This document shows, piece by piece, positions 35,139 to 43,289 of a stretch of DNA of 64,000 bases. The stretch is taken from contig NZ_RBXL01000001.1 in the NCBI RefSeq assembly GCF_003634315.1, positions 2,398,501 through 2,462,500 on the forward strand, written 5' to 3'. Each line of letters opens with the position of its first letter. Positions within the stretch are counted from its first letter, which is position 1. Source of the stretch: Thiocapsa rosea (GTDB lineage: Bacteria; Pseudomonadota; Gammaproteobacteria; Chromatiales; Chromatiaceae). The position numbers and the translations under genes are program-made. The notes beneath the pieces are model-generated. The model made no database searches and was not told the DNA's origin. It worked only from the letters and a program-made list of their open reading frames with translations.

Positions 35139-35609
35139 ATGTCTATCCCGTGCACGCTCGAGTCTTACCTCAAGGAGCAATGCATCGACTTCACCTTGGT
35201 GCGTCATCCACACACGGGTGCGAGTATGCATACGGCGCAGGCGGCGCATGTCCCGGGCGACCATCTGGCGAAAGGGGTCGTCGTCAACCAAGACGGGCGC
35301 TATCTCCTGGTTGTCGTCCCGGCGGACTATCATGTCCACCTCGGGCGACTGCAACAGCACCTCGGCGAGCCGGTGGGCCTGGCGACCGAGTCCGAGTTGG
35401 CGGGGTTGTTTCCGGATTGCGAGCCCGGTGCCGTGCCGCCGATCGGTGCGGCCTACGAGCTGCGCACTCTCGTTGATCGTCATCTTATGGGCCTGCCGGA
35501 GGTCTACTTCGAATCCGGCGACCATGAGCACCTGATCAAGATCTCGGGAGCAGGATTTTCCGACCTCATGCGTGCAGCCGAAGTTGTCGACGTCGGTCGG
35601 CATCTTTGA
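35139..35609 (+). CDS. YbaK/aminoacyl-tRNA deacylase-domain protein
   Basis: A 156-residue protein with a YbaK/ProX-type fold that in relatives hydrolyses misacylated tRNA. Recognisable are VRHPHTGASMHTAQAAHVPGDHLAKGVVV, with the conserved lysine, then VPPIGAAYELRTLVD and YFESGDHEHLIKISGAGF. Homologues in other gammaproteobacteria are often near signalling genes; here suhB precedes and a CDP-archaeol-synthase-like gene follows. Specificity (Pro, Cys, Ala) cannot be assigned. Confidence 0.85.
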   Translation: MSIPCTLESYLKEQCIDFTLVRHPHTGASMHTAQAAHVPGDHLAKGVVVNQDGRYLLVVVPADYHVHLGRLQQHLGEPVGLATESELAGLFPDCEPGAVPPIGAAYELRTLVDRHLMGLPEVYFESGDHEHLIKISGAGFSDLMRAAEVVDVGRHL

Positions 35610-35681
35610 CGACTCTCGGGATGCCGCTCGGGTGCGAGCGGCTTTATTGCGGGGCGACCGTTCGGACATCATGCCGCGCCG

Positions 35682-36176
35682 ATGACTCCAACCCTACAGA
35701 TGCTGGCGTTGGTCGTCTGGGCGAACGGCGTTCCGGTTTTGTTGCGTTTGCTTCTCGGGCATCGCTTCGGGCATCCGCTCGATGCCGGACGCCTCTTTCG
35801 CGACGGTCGTCCTTGGCTGGGCGCCTCCAAGACCTGGCGCGGTCTCGGCGCGGCTGTGCTGACGACGCCGCTGCTCGCCGTCCTGCTCGGGCTGCCCTGG
35901 CTCCTTGGCCTGATCGCCGCGTTGGGCGCCATGTCGGGGGATCTCCTCGCCAGTTTCCTCAAACGACGTCTGGGGCGGCGGCCGAGTGAATCCGTTCTTT
36001 TCTTGGACGAGATCCCGGAGGCGCTGATTCCGGCGCTCCTGCTGATGACGCCCTTGAACGTCTCGGCAACCGGTGTCGTCATCGTCGTGATCGCCTTCGC
36101 GTTCATCGATCTGCTGCTGACGCCGGTCGCGGCGCGGCTGCGTCGCATGCTCAAGAGGACCCATGGATGGAGATGA
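35682..36176 (+). CDS. CDP-archaeol synthase-like membrane protein (CarS/DUF46 family)
   Basis: A 164-residue integral membrane protein with about five hydrophobic segments. The stretches DGRPWLGASKTWRG and SGDLLASFLKRRLGRRP match the CarS family, relatives of the CDP-diacylglycerol synthase CdsA. CarS makes CDP-archaeol in archaea; the bacterial members are widespread but not characterised. Its stop overlaps the start of the downstream PAS-GGDEF gene by 10 bp, so the two are co-translated. A lipid-linked role is plausible but unproven. Confidence 0.8.
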   Translation: MTPTLQMLALVVWANGVPVLLRLLLGHRFGHPLDAGRLFRDGRPWLGASKTWRGLGAAVLTTPLLAVLLGLPWLLGLIAALGAMSGDLLASFLKRRLGRRPSESVLFLDEIPEALIPALLLMTPLNVSATGVVIVVIAFAFIDLLLTPVAARLRRMLKRTHGWR

Positions 36177-38275
36177 CGACCCTTTTGGTTGCCGGGTTGG
36201 CGGTTTCGGTCGCCACCAACATCGGCATGGCGACGGTTCTTTTGACCCGCCGCACTTATCCGGGATTCGGATACTGGGTGCTCGGGACCTTTTGCCGAAC
36301 GCTCGGCGGGATTCTCATCCTGTCGCGCGGCGAGCTTTCCCCCTGGTTGACGGTCGTGCTGGCCAATGTCCTGTTGCTGGCCGATCTCACCTGTTATCTG
36401 CGTGGCTTGCAGCTCTTCCGAAATCGACCGACGCACGGCTGGGCGGAGTTCGGACTCTTGCTCTCGTTCGGGGCGTTGCTGGCCTGGTTGACCTTCATCG
36501 TGCCGAGTGTCAATGCGCGGATCGTCGTGTTCGGCATCTATTCCTGTGTCGTACAGATTTGGGCGCTGCACGTGCTCCTGACGCACCGTCCCGATGACTT
36601 CGGCTCAGGAGACCGCCTGCAGGTCTTCACCATCGCCGTTTTGACCCTGGCCGAGCTGACGCGTGCGGTCTATTCCGGGGTCCTGGCCGCACCGATCACG
36701 GATTTTCTTGCCTCGCCCCCGCATCACGGTCCGCTCATCCTCGTGGGGATCATGGCGATCCTGCTGCTCGCGTTGAGCCAGATCATCATGAACGCGCAGC
36801 GCATCGAGTACGACTATCGACGGGCTCAGCGGCGCCTCGAGGAGGATATCGCGGGGCGCGAGCGCGCGGCGGAGGCGCTGAGCGAGAGCGAGACCCGATT
36901 CCGTTTGGCGTTCGACAACGCCAATACCGGGATGGCGCTGGTCGATCTGCAGGGGCGGTTTCTGAAGGTGAACGAACGCATGAGCGACATCTTCGGCTAC
37001 ACGAGCGCGGAGCTCGAGGGGATGTCGGTCAATGCCCTGACGCTATCCGAAGACGCCGCCGTCAGCCCCGGCTTCATTGCGCGCGCGGTTCGAGGCGAGA
37101 CCGAGAGCGCGACCTTCGAGAAACGCTACCGGCATCGCCTGGGACATGTCGTTTACGGACAGGTCTCCTCCTCCTTGGTGCGCGATCCACGTGGACAGCC
37201 GCTTTACTTCATCTCCCAAGTGCAAGACATCAGCGAGCGCAGGCAGGCCGAGGAGGCGCTGCGACGCAGTCTCAGGGAGCTGCAACGCCACGATGCCCAA
37301 ATGGTCGCGCTTAATCGGATGAACGAGCGGCTCCTGTCCTGCGATGGGCGCGCCTCGGCCTACGGGATCTTCGCCGAAAGCGCAGAGGGTCTTTTCGGCC
37401 CGAACGGAGGCGGTTTGGTTGTCGTGCATGAGCAGGACGATGCCCTCGAGCTTGTCGCATCCTGGGGGGAGCGTCATGGTCTGCGCCCTCAGTTCGCGGC
37501 ATCCGACTGCTCGGCCTTCCGGCAGGGCGGGATCTTTGCCGTCCCCGATCCGCTGAGCTGCCGTGGTTGCAGGCGCTTTCAAGGCCCGCCCGAGAGTCGC
37601 TATCTCTGCGTCCCGCTGGCGATTCAGGATCAGCCGCTGGGATTGCTGCAGATCGTCGCGGCCGATACCTTGTGCGAAGGCGGTTTCGCCGAGCTTCGCA
37701 TGCTGGCCATGACGGTCGGCGAATCCATCAAGCTGACCTTGTCGAACCTGGCACTTCGCGAGGCGCTGCGCGAGCAGGCGATCCGAGACGGGCTGACCGG
37801 CCTGTTCAATCGCCGTTATCTGGAAGAGACCTTGCCGCGCGAACTTGCGCGGTGCAACCGGGTGGGCGAGCCGTTGACCGTCGCGATGCTCGATCTGGAT
37901 CATTTCAAGCGGTTCAACGATACCTACGGCCACGAGGCCGGCGATCTTGCCCTGTCGGCGGTGGGAAACCTTCTGGGTGAGTGGGTGCGCGGCAGCGATA
38001 TCGTTTGTCGCTATGGCGGGGAGGAGTTGATGCTGATCCTGCCCGCTACGACCCCGGACGGTGCTCGCGGTCGTCTCGAGGAGCTGCGATCGGCGGTCAC
38101 GCGCCTGCGGATGCACTGCAACGGCGTCGAGTTGCCGGGGATTACGGTCTCGATCGGATCGGCGGTGGCCGAGCCGCATGAGTCGGAAGCGACCGATCTG
38201 ATCCGCCGTGCCGATCTGGCCCTTTACCGAGCGAAGGCTCGCGGGCGCAACTGCGTTGTCGCCTTCGGCGACTAG
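36167..38275 (+). CDS. Membrane PAS-GAF-GGDEF diguanylate cyclase
   Basis: A 702-residue protein. Seven or so N-terminal membrane helices (about residues 1-205) lead to a PAS domain (about 238-360, FRLAFDNANTGMALVDLQGRFLKVN region). A GAF-like region (about 385-530) has a Cys-rich patch (DPLSCRGCRRF). The GGDEF domain is C-terminal. The catalytic loop reads RYGGEELML, and an RxxD inhibitory site (RGSD) sits five residues before it. The enzyme should make c-di-GMP and be product-inhibited. It is translationally coupled to the CarS-like gene. Confidence 0.9.
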   Translation: MEMTTLLVAGLAVSVATNIGMATVLLTRRTYPGFGYWVLGTFCRTLGGILILSRGELSPWLTVVLANVLLLADLTCYLRGLQLFRNRPTHGWAEFGLLLSFGALLAWLTFIVPSVNARIVVFGIYSCVVQIWALHVLLTHRPDDFGSGDRLQVFTIAVLTLAELTRAVYSGVLAAPITDFLASPPHHGPLILVGIMAILLLALSQIIMNAQRIEYDYRRAQRRLEEDIAGRERAAEALSESETRFRLAFDNANTGMALVDLQGRFLKVNERMSDIFGYTSAELEGMSVNALTLSEDAAVSPGFIARAVRGETESATFEKRYRHRLGHVVYGQVSSSLVRDPRGQPLYFISQVQDISERRQAEEALRRSLRELQRHDAQMVALNRMNERLLSCDGRASAYGIFAESAEGLFGPNGGGLVVVHEQDDALELVASWGERHGLRPQFAASDCSAFRQGGIFAVPDPLSCRGCRRFQGPPESRYLCVPLAIQDQPLGLLQIVAADTLCEGGFAELRMLAMTVGESIKLTLSNLALREALREQAIRDGLTGLFNRRYLEETLPRELARCNRVGEPLTVAMLDLDHFKRFNDTYGHEAGDLALSAVGNLLGEWVRGSDIVCRYGGEELMLILPATTPDGARGRLEELRSAVTRLRMHCNGVELPGITVSIGSAVAEPHESEATDLIRRADLALYRAKARGRNCVVAFGD

Positions 38276-38304
38276 TGCGGCACGGCAGCTGTGTCGAGAC
38301 CGAT

Positions 38305-38375
38305 CGTTGTCGTTGTCGTTGTCGTAATCGTAGTCGTATCGATGATCGATTACGACAACGACAACGACAACGACA
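38305..38375. repeat. Hexanucleotide perfect inverted repeat between convergent genes
   Basis: Two 26-bp arms (38305-38330 and 38347-38372) are exact complements, built from CGTTGT/ACAACG units plus TAATCG/CGATTA, with a 16-nt loop. The element fills the 108-bp gap between two convergent genes (ends 38275 and 38384) and could act as a transcription barrier for both. It has no T-run. Confidence 0.9.
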
Positions 38376-38383
38376 CTGCTCGA

Positions 38384-39358
38384 TTAGAGGGGCGCGCGCC
38401 GCAGCTCATGCACGGTGACCTCGGGTAGGCAGTTGAGTCTGGCGTTGACCACCGAGGTGCCGGCACCGACCGACGTGTAGCCGGTCAGCGGGCCGTAGCG
38501 CCAGGATCCCGACGCCATGGCGCGGGGACACCGGGCGTCCCAGACGACGGGGATGCCGCCGGGAAGACAGATCTGGCCGCCGTGAGTATGACCGCTCAGC
38601 ATCAGGTCGAACCCGGCATGTGCGGCCAGACGGTAGATCTCGGGGGTGTGCGAGAGGAGGATGGAGACGGCCTCGTCCGGGATCTCGGCGGAGGCGCGGT
38701 CGATGTTGTGGACCTGATAGTAATGGGCATCGTCCACGCCGGCGAGGTGGATCAACTGGCCATCGCGTTCGATGACGACCGCCTCGTTCAGCAGCAATCG
38801 AATCCCGAGCGCCTCCAAGCCCGGTACCAGACGCAGGGTGTCGTGGTTGCCGAGCACGCCGTAGACCGGCCCCTTGAGCTGGAGTCGGATCGTCGCCATG
38901 CCTGAAAGAACGCGGTCGATCGGCCCGAAGGTGCGGGCGCGATAGTCGCCGGTCAGAACGCATAGGTCGTAATGCAAGGCGCGGACGCATTCGCTGATGG
39001 CGTGGGTGTTGCGGTCCTCCATGTCCACGTGCAGATCGGTGAGATGCAGGATGCGAAAGCCTTCGAAAGCCGAGGGAAGGTTCGCGACGGCGACGCGGTG
39101 GTGTTTCACCTGGAGGTTGCGGGCGTTGCGCTGAGCGCGTCCGTAGAGTCCGCTGATCCGCAAGCAGGTGCGAATTGCGCCGTGAACCGAGTACCAATTC
39201 TCGGGGTAGAAGAAGTGTGCGCCGGGGCGGCGCAGCACGAAGACCTCGTGGTCGCCCTCCAGCCCCAGACGTTGGCGCAGGTGGGTGCGGCCGATGCGTG
39301 CCGTCAAGCCGGTGAGGTCGATACCCTCGAGATCTCGGGTCGTGTCTTCGGTGTCCAT
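38384..39358 (-). CDS. Calcineurin-like metallophosphoesterase
   Basis: A 324-residue phosphoesterase with all binuclear-metal motifs: LTDLHVD, TGDYRA, GNHDTL, LLSHTPEI and LMLSGHTHGGQ. The N-terminal 85 residues are a basic, aromatic extension without a clear domain; a membrane-associated form similar to YkuE/LpxG-like proteins is possible. The substrate is unknown. It is convergent to the PAS-GGDEF gene and divergent from the beta-glucosidase gene. Confidence 0.87.
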   Translation of the reverse strand: MDTEDTTRDLEGIDLTGLTARIGRTHLRQRLGLEGDHEVFVLRRPGAHFFYPENWYSVHGAIRTCLRISGLYGRAQRNARNLQVKHHRVAVANLPSAFEGFRILHLTDLHVDMEDRNTHAISECVRALHYDLCVLTGDYRARTFGPIDRVLSGMATIRLQLKGPVYGVLGNHDTLRLVPGLEALGIRLLLNEAVVIERDGQLIHLAGVDDAHYYQVHNIDRASAEIPDEAVSILLSHTPEIYRLAAHAGFDLMLSGHTHGGQICLPGGIPVVWDARCPRAMASGSWRYGPLTGYTSVGAGTSVVNARLNCLPEVTVHELRRAPL

Positions 39359-39543
39359 GCAGTGCTCGATGGCTTGACGGTCGTGGAAAGACGGGGTTGA
39401 GAGGTGTCCTGTCCGGGTCTGGGTTCAACCTGTTTGCGCTCGGTATATCATAAGGCAGGCCGCGAAAACGTGACCCGCATCCTACGCGCGGGCGGTGCCT
39501 TACGCCGTCCCGCAGCGGATCCGGGCGGAGAGGCTTCAGGACG

Positions 39544-40971
39544 ATGCGAATCCAATTTCCCGAGAACCTGATCTGGGGTGCCGCCACGGCGGCCTTTCAG
39601 ATCGAAGGCGCTCCCGATGTCGACGGTAAGGCGCCCTCGATCTGGGATCGCTTCACGGCGCGACCGGGGCGCGTCCAGGACGGCAGCCACGCGGGCGTCG
39701 CCTGCGATCATTATCGCCGCTACGCCGACGATTTGGATCTGATGGCGACGCTTGGCCTGGGGGCCTATCGCTTCTCGATCTCCTGGCCGCGGGTCATGAG
39801 CGGGCCGCATGCGCAGGTGAACCGGCGTGGCCTGGATTTCTACGATCGGCTGGTCGACGGGCTTCTCGAGCGCGAGATTCGGCCGTTCGCGACCCTGTAT
39901 CACTGGGATCTCCCCTGGTTCGAGGAGCAGCGCGGCGGCTGGGAGGCGCGTGCGACGGCCTGGCGTTTCGCCGATTACGCCGAGGTCGTTGCACGCCGTC
40001 TCGGGGATCGCGTCAAGCACTGGGTGACCGTGAACGAGCCGTTGACGGTGGTCGCCGCGGGTTATGTGTCCGGCGACCATGCGCCCGGCCGGCGTAACCC
40101 TTTGATGGCGTTTCGCGTCGCGCATCATCTTCTGCTGGCCCACGGTGCCGCGTTGCAGCGCCTGCGCGGTGTGGTGCCGGATGCGCATGTCGGACCTGCA
40201 CTGAACCTCTTCCCGGTGATCCCGCGACGGCGCGGCGATGTCCGGATCGCCGAGCGTATCGATGCGCTGGCGAACCGACTCTTCGCCGATCCCATCCTGG
40301 TCGGCAGGTACCCGAACCCGGTTCGGCGTCTGCTCTCGGCCTTCAATTGGACCTTGCGCCCGGGCGACTTGGACCTGATCGGCCAGCCGGTCGACTTCGT
40401 CGGCGTGAACCATTATTCGCGCATCATCATCGAGCGTAGCCGGCTGCCCTGGCTCGGTTTTAGACTGGCACGCAGTCCGGATCCGAACGCGGTGCATACC
40501 GATATGGACTGGGAGATCTTCCCGCGCAGCTTTCTCGATACGCTCACCTGGCTGCGCGAGCGTTACGACAATCCGCCGGTCTACATCACCGAGAACGGCG
40601 CGGCCTTCGCAGACCGGGTCGAGGACGACGGCAGCGTGCAGGACACGGCGCGGCGCGATTATCTGGAGGCCTATCTCTTCATGCTGCGCAAGGCGCTGGA
40701 TGCCGGCAGCGATGTCCGCGGCTATTTCGTGTGGAGTCTGCTGGACAATTTCGAATGGGCCTTGGGCCTCTCCAAGCGCTTCGGGCTCGTCCATGTCGAC
40801 TACGACACCCTGAAACGCACACCCAAGTCCAGTGCCTACTGGTACGCATCGGTCTGCAGCACGGGCGGGTTCGATCTCCCCGAGCCCATGTACCGCTCCT
40901 TGCTCACCACGGCGCTCGACGACTCGCTCGATCTCATCGAAGAGCATGACCTCGCGAGGGCAACACCATGA
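39544..40971 (+). CDS. Glycoside hydrolase family 1 beta-glucosidase
   Basis: A 475-residue GH1 enzyme with acid/base Glu165 in TVNEPLT and nucleophile Glu350 in YITENGAAF. N-terminal FPENLIWGAATAAFQIEGA and C-terminal SLLDNFEWALGLSKRFGLVHVDY are standard. No signal peptide is present, so it is cytoplasmic. It is translationally coupled (4-bp ATGA overlap) to a glycosyltransferase gene, which hints at turnover of a glycan, such as an osmoprotectant glucoside, rather than cellulose degradation. Purine-rich GGAGAGG precedes ATG at 39544. Confidence 0.93.
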   Translation: MRIQFPENLIWGAATAAFQIEGAPDVDGKAPSIWDRFTARPGRVQDGSHAGVACDHYRRYADDLDLMATLGLGAYRFSISWPRVMSGPHAQVNRRGLDFYDRLVDGLLEREIRPFATLYHWDLPWFEEQRGGWEARATAWRFADYAEVVARRLGDRVKHWVTVNEPLTVVAAGYVSGDHAPGRRNPLMAFRVAHHLLLAHGAALQRLRGVVPDAHVGPALNLFPVIPRRRGDVRIAERIDALANRLFADPILVGRYPNPVRRLLSAFNWTLRPGDLDLIGQPVDFVGVNHYSRIIIERSRLPWLGFRLARSPDPNAVHTDMDWEIFPRSFLDTLTWLRERYDNPPVYITENGAAFADRVEDDGSVQDTARRDYLEAYLFMLRKALDAGSDVRGYFVWSLLDNFEWALGLSKRFGLVHVDYDTLKRTPKSSAYWYASVCSTGGFDLPEPMYRSLLTTALDDSLDLIEEHDLARATP

Positions 40972-41861
40972 AGGCAAGCGTCATCATTCCCGCGTTGAAC
41001 GAGTCCAGCCTGCTGCCCAAGCTGCTCGATCGGCTCGACCGGCAGACCTTTCGCGACTTCGAGATCATCGTCGCGGACGCCGGCTCGACCGACGGCACGC
41101 GCGAGATCTGTCGCTCGCGCGGCGTGACCCTCGTCGACGGGGGGATGCCGGCGGTCGGCCGCAACCGTGGCGCGGCCGTCGCACAAGGCGCGCGTCTGTT
41201 CTTTTTCGACGCCGATGTCCTGCCTCCGGATGACTTTATGCAGAAGGCGCTCAAGGAAATGGACGCCGAAAGCATGCGGCTTGCCACCTGTTGGTTCGAG
41301 CCGGATTCGGAGAATCCGCTCGACGAGCTGCTCTTCGAGCTCGCCAACTATTTTGTCAAGCTCAATCTCAAGACGGATCCGCATGCCGGCGGATTCGCGA
41401 TCTTCGTCGATCGCGAGCTCTTCGACCGCGTCGGGGGATTCGACGAGTCGCTGCGTCTCGCCGAGGATCACGACTTCGTCAAGCGTGCTGCCCGGCATGC
41501 GTCCCTGCACATGCTCGAGTCGACCCGGATCAGGATGAGCGTGCGCCGCTTGAACAAGGACGGGCGCTTCAGCTACAGCGCCAAGTGTGTTCAGGTCGAG
41601 CTGTACCGCCTCTTCAAGGGCGAGGTCACCGAAGATATCGTCGACTACGGTTTCGGCTACGAGGAAAAGGACAAGGCCGGTGGAGCGGACGAGGCCCTGA
41701 AACGTCTAAGCGAGCGGATGGAGCAGTGGCGAAACGAGCACGCTGCAACGATCCGTCGGCTCTCCAAGGGGGTGACCCCGGAGGTTCAGGACGCCATGGC
41801 CGAGATCAGACGCAATTTCGACACCCTGAAAGAGTCCGTCCGGGCCTATCTCTCGCGCTGA
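40968..41861 (+). CDS. Family 2 glycosyltransferase
   Basis: A 297-residue GT-A fold transferase. The N-terminus is SVIIPALNESSLLPKLLDRL; donor-site motifs are ADAGSTDGTREI and the DxD in FFDADV; FDESLRLAEDHDFVKRA is near residue 160. The C-terminal 80 residues are helical and charged. Start ATG overlaps the stop of the beta-glucosidase gene, so both are produced together. Sugar donor and acceptor are unknown. Confidence 0.88.
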   Translation: MKASVIIPALNESSLLPKLLDRLDRQTFRDFEIIVADAGSTDGTREICRSRGVTLVDGGMPAVGRNRGAAVAQGARLFFFDADVLPPDDFMQKALKEMDAESMRLATCWFEPDSENPLDELLFELANYFVKLNLKTDPHAGGFAIFVDRELFDRVGGFDESLRLAEDHDFVKRAARHASLHMLESTRIRMSVRRLNKDGRFSYSAKCVQVELYRLFKGEVTEDIVDYGFGYEEKDKAGGADEALKRLSERMEQWRNEHAATIRRLSKGVTPEVQDAMAEIRRNFDTLKESVRAYLSR

Positions 41862-41868
41862 GGCGATC

Positions 41869-42063
41869 TTAAACCGCGCCCGGTGCGGTATGCGTCGTTT
41901 GTCGGATTGGCTTGGCCGCGCCAGCTCCGACAACGGTCGGAGTTGGCGCGGTTTAAGGTATTAAAAAATATTAGATTTTAAACCGCGTCACCACAAAGTT
42001 CGGAGAAATCCTTAAGCCCGACACGAAATGAAAATGGCGTATTTCACTCTGGACGCGGTTTAG
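41869..42063 (+). repeat. Composite repeat A1-spacer-B
   Basis: A1 (41869-41956), the AT-rich spacer with TTAAAAAATATT (41957-41977), and B (41978-42063). The B centre differs from other B copies, while both ends (TTAAACCGCGTC and GGACGCGGTTTA) are intact. The right end contains, on the opposite strand, the TAA stop of the small membrane-protein gene. The GT2 stop is 7 bp before the left end. Confidence 0.88.
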
Positions 42064-42245
42064 CCCTTGTCTCGCTTCGGCTCCTCGGCAGCGGTCTGCG
42101 CCGCCGAGTCGTCTTCGTGCTCGGCCTCCGGCTTCTCGGCGCCGGGGGTCGGCTGCTTCAGCGCCTTCATCTGGGAGTAGGCAAACCAGAAGAGGCCGCC
42201 TGCGATCAACACAACCTCGATTCCCTTAACGGCTCCGGCTGACAT
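42060..42245 (-). CDS. Small single-span membrane protein
   Basis: A 61-residue protein: start MSAGAVKGIEVVLIAGG, one membrane helix (about residues 8-25), then a charged, Glu/Ala/Lys-rich tail (EKPEAEHEDDSAAQT...). The start at 42245 follows GGAGACGC; an upstream in-frame ATG (42281) lacks one. No family recognised. Its stop codon is within the neighbouring repeat. It is divergent from the fasciclin gene. Confidence 0.65.
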   Translation of the reverse strand: MSAGAVKGIEVVLIAGGLFWFAYSQMKALKQPTPGAEKPEAEHEDDSAAQTAAEEPKRDKG

Positions 42246-42578
42246 TCGTGCGTCTCCTGTCGGTATTGGTTGGGTGTGCAAACACTGGGCAAGACCGGCT
42301 TCGGTCTTATCCGCTAAGTTTGCGGATACCGAACAAAATCAAGAACTGTGCATAAGATAAAAGACCCGCGGTGCCTCTGGCGCGGTTTCAATCCCGGGCC
42401 GTCAAGCCCGAAAGGGCAAAATGACCATGTTCTGAAAATAGTATTTCTTGTCTCTGTTCAGGTCGCCCTAATACTTGACCGCGTCGGTAGGTAAATGTGG
42501 TAGCTGCGCGATCTCGACGTCGCGTTCGCTACCGACGCAGTCCTTCAACTCGTTCAAACAACGCAGAGGAATTCGACC
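42246..42578. other. Structured intergenic leader upstream of the fasciclin gene
   Basis: No reading frame. Several perfect stems are visible: AAGACCG/CGGTCTT (about 42292-42309), ATCCGC/GCGGAT (about 42310-42328), CGGGC/GCCCG (about 42395-42410) and a 10-bp stem GCGTCGGTAG/CTACCGACGC (42481-42490 with 42529-42538) in the probable 5' leader. A weak promoter-like pair (TTGTCT...TAATAC) lies about 42448-42474. A short CCGCGGTGCC...CGCGGTTT (about 42366-42388) may be a scar of an A module. Confidence 0.45.
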
Positions 42579-43178
42579 ATGAGCAACGAAAAGGCACCCG
42601 AGACGAATCCCTGGACCATCGCCGTCGTTCTGGCCGTGGCCCTGGGGCCGCTGACCGCCCTCGCACTCGGGAGCAAGTACGCGGACGAGGAGACCCGCGA
42701 ACGGGCGCGCGCCGGACTGGTCAACGCGACGCCGACCGATTCACTCAATGCATATGACGCGACGCGTGCGCCCGGTTACGTCTCGGAGAAGACGCTCGGC
42801 GACATCACCGGTGGCTCGGCGATCTTCAGTCAGCTGCAGGCGGCCATCAAGGCGGCGGGTTCCGAGGCCATGCTCGAGGGCGAAGGCCCCTACACGGTCT
42901 TCGCACCCAGCAACGAGGCGTTCGCGCGGGTACCGAGGGAGCAGCTCGAAGCCCTGATGTCGGATCCCGTGGCACTCCAGTCGCTGATCTCCGCACACAT
43001 CGCCCCGGGTCGCCTGAGCGCGACCCAGATGATGCAGGGTCTGACGACCACCAATCTCGCCGGAGAGATGGTACCGGTCGGCGTGAAGGGCAATCTGAAG
43101 GTGGGTGATGCGACCGTGTCGCAGTCGATCGTCGCCAAGAACGGTATCGTCCATGTGATTGATCGCGTGATGCTCTAA
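42579..43178 (+). CDS. Fasciclin (FAS1)-domain protein
   Basis: A 199-residue protein with an N-terminal membrane anchor or signal (about residues 12-31) and one FAS1 domain (about 70-199). Landmarks are YTVFAPSNEAFARVP, LQSLISAHIAPGRLSA and IVAKNGIVHVIDRVML (the H2 motif). FAS1 proteins mediate adhesion or surface interactions and often act in the periplasm or outside. It has its own leader and terminator, so it is monocistronic. Confidence 0.9.
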   Translation: MSNEKAPETNPWTIAVVLAVALGPLTALALGSKYADEETRERARAGLVNATPTDSLNAYDATRAPGYVSEKTLGDITGGSAIFSQLQAAIKAAGSEAMLEGEGPYTVFAPSNEAFARVPREQLEALMSDPVALQSLISAHIAPGRLSATQMMQGLTTTNLAGEMVPVGVKGNLKVGDATVSQSIVAKNGIVHVIDRVML

Positions 43179-43213
43179 TCGGATCGGGCGGGTCAGCCGC
43201 CCGTGTGACCTCG

Positions 43214-43257
43214 AAGGGCGTGCCGACGCGGTATGGACTGCGCGGTGCGCCCTTTTT
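43214..43257 (+). terminator. Intrinsic terminator after the fasciclin gene
   Basis: A stem AAGGGCG/CGCCCTT with GC-rich extension and loop (43214-43253), followed by TTTTTG. A second hairpin GGGCGG/CCGCCC lies just before it (about 43186-43203). Confidence 0.75.
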
Positions 43258-43264
43258 GTTGCAC

Positions 43265-43289
43265 CTCAACCGCGCGCGGTGCGGTTTAG
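43265..43289. repeat. Minimal remnant of an A module
   Basis: Only the paired ends remain: CAACCGCGCG...GCGGTTTAG, about 25 bp. The TAA stop of the large GGDEF-EAL gene (43286-43288 on the minus strand) lies in its right end. Confidence 0.6.

Noticed and set aside
42361-42420. A tRNA-like fold around GGTTTCAATCCCGGG
   Set aside because: No acceptor stem or anticodon arm could be built around it; it looks like a module scar plus a small hairpin.
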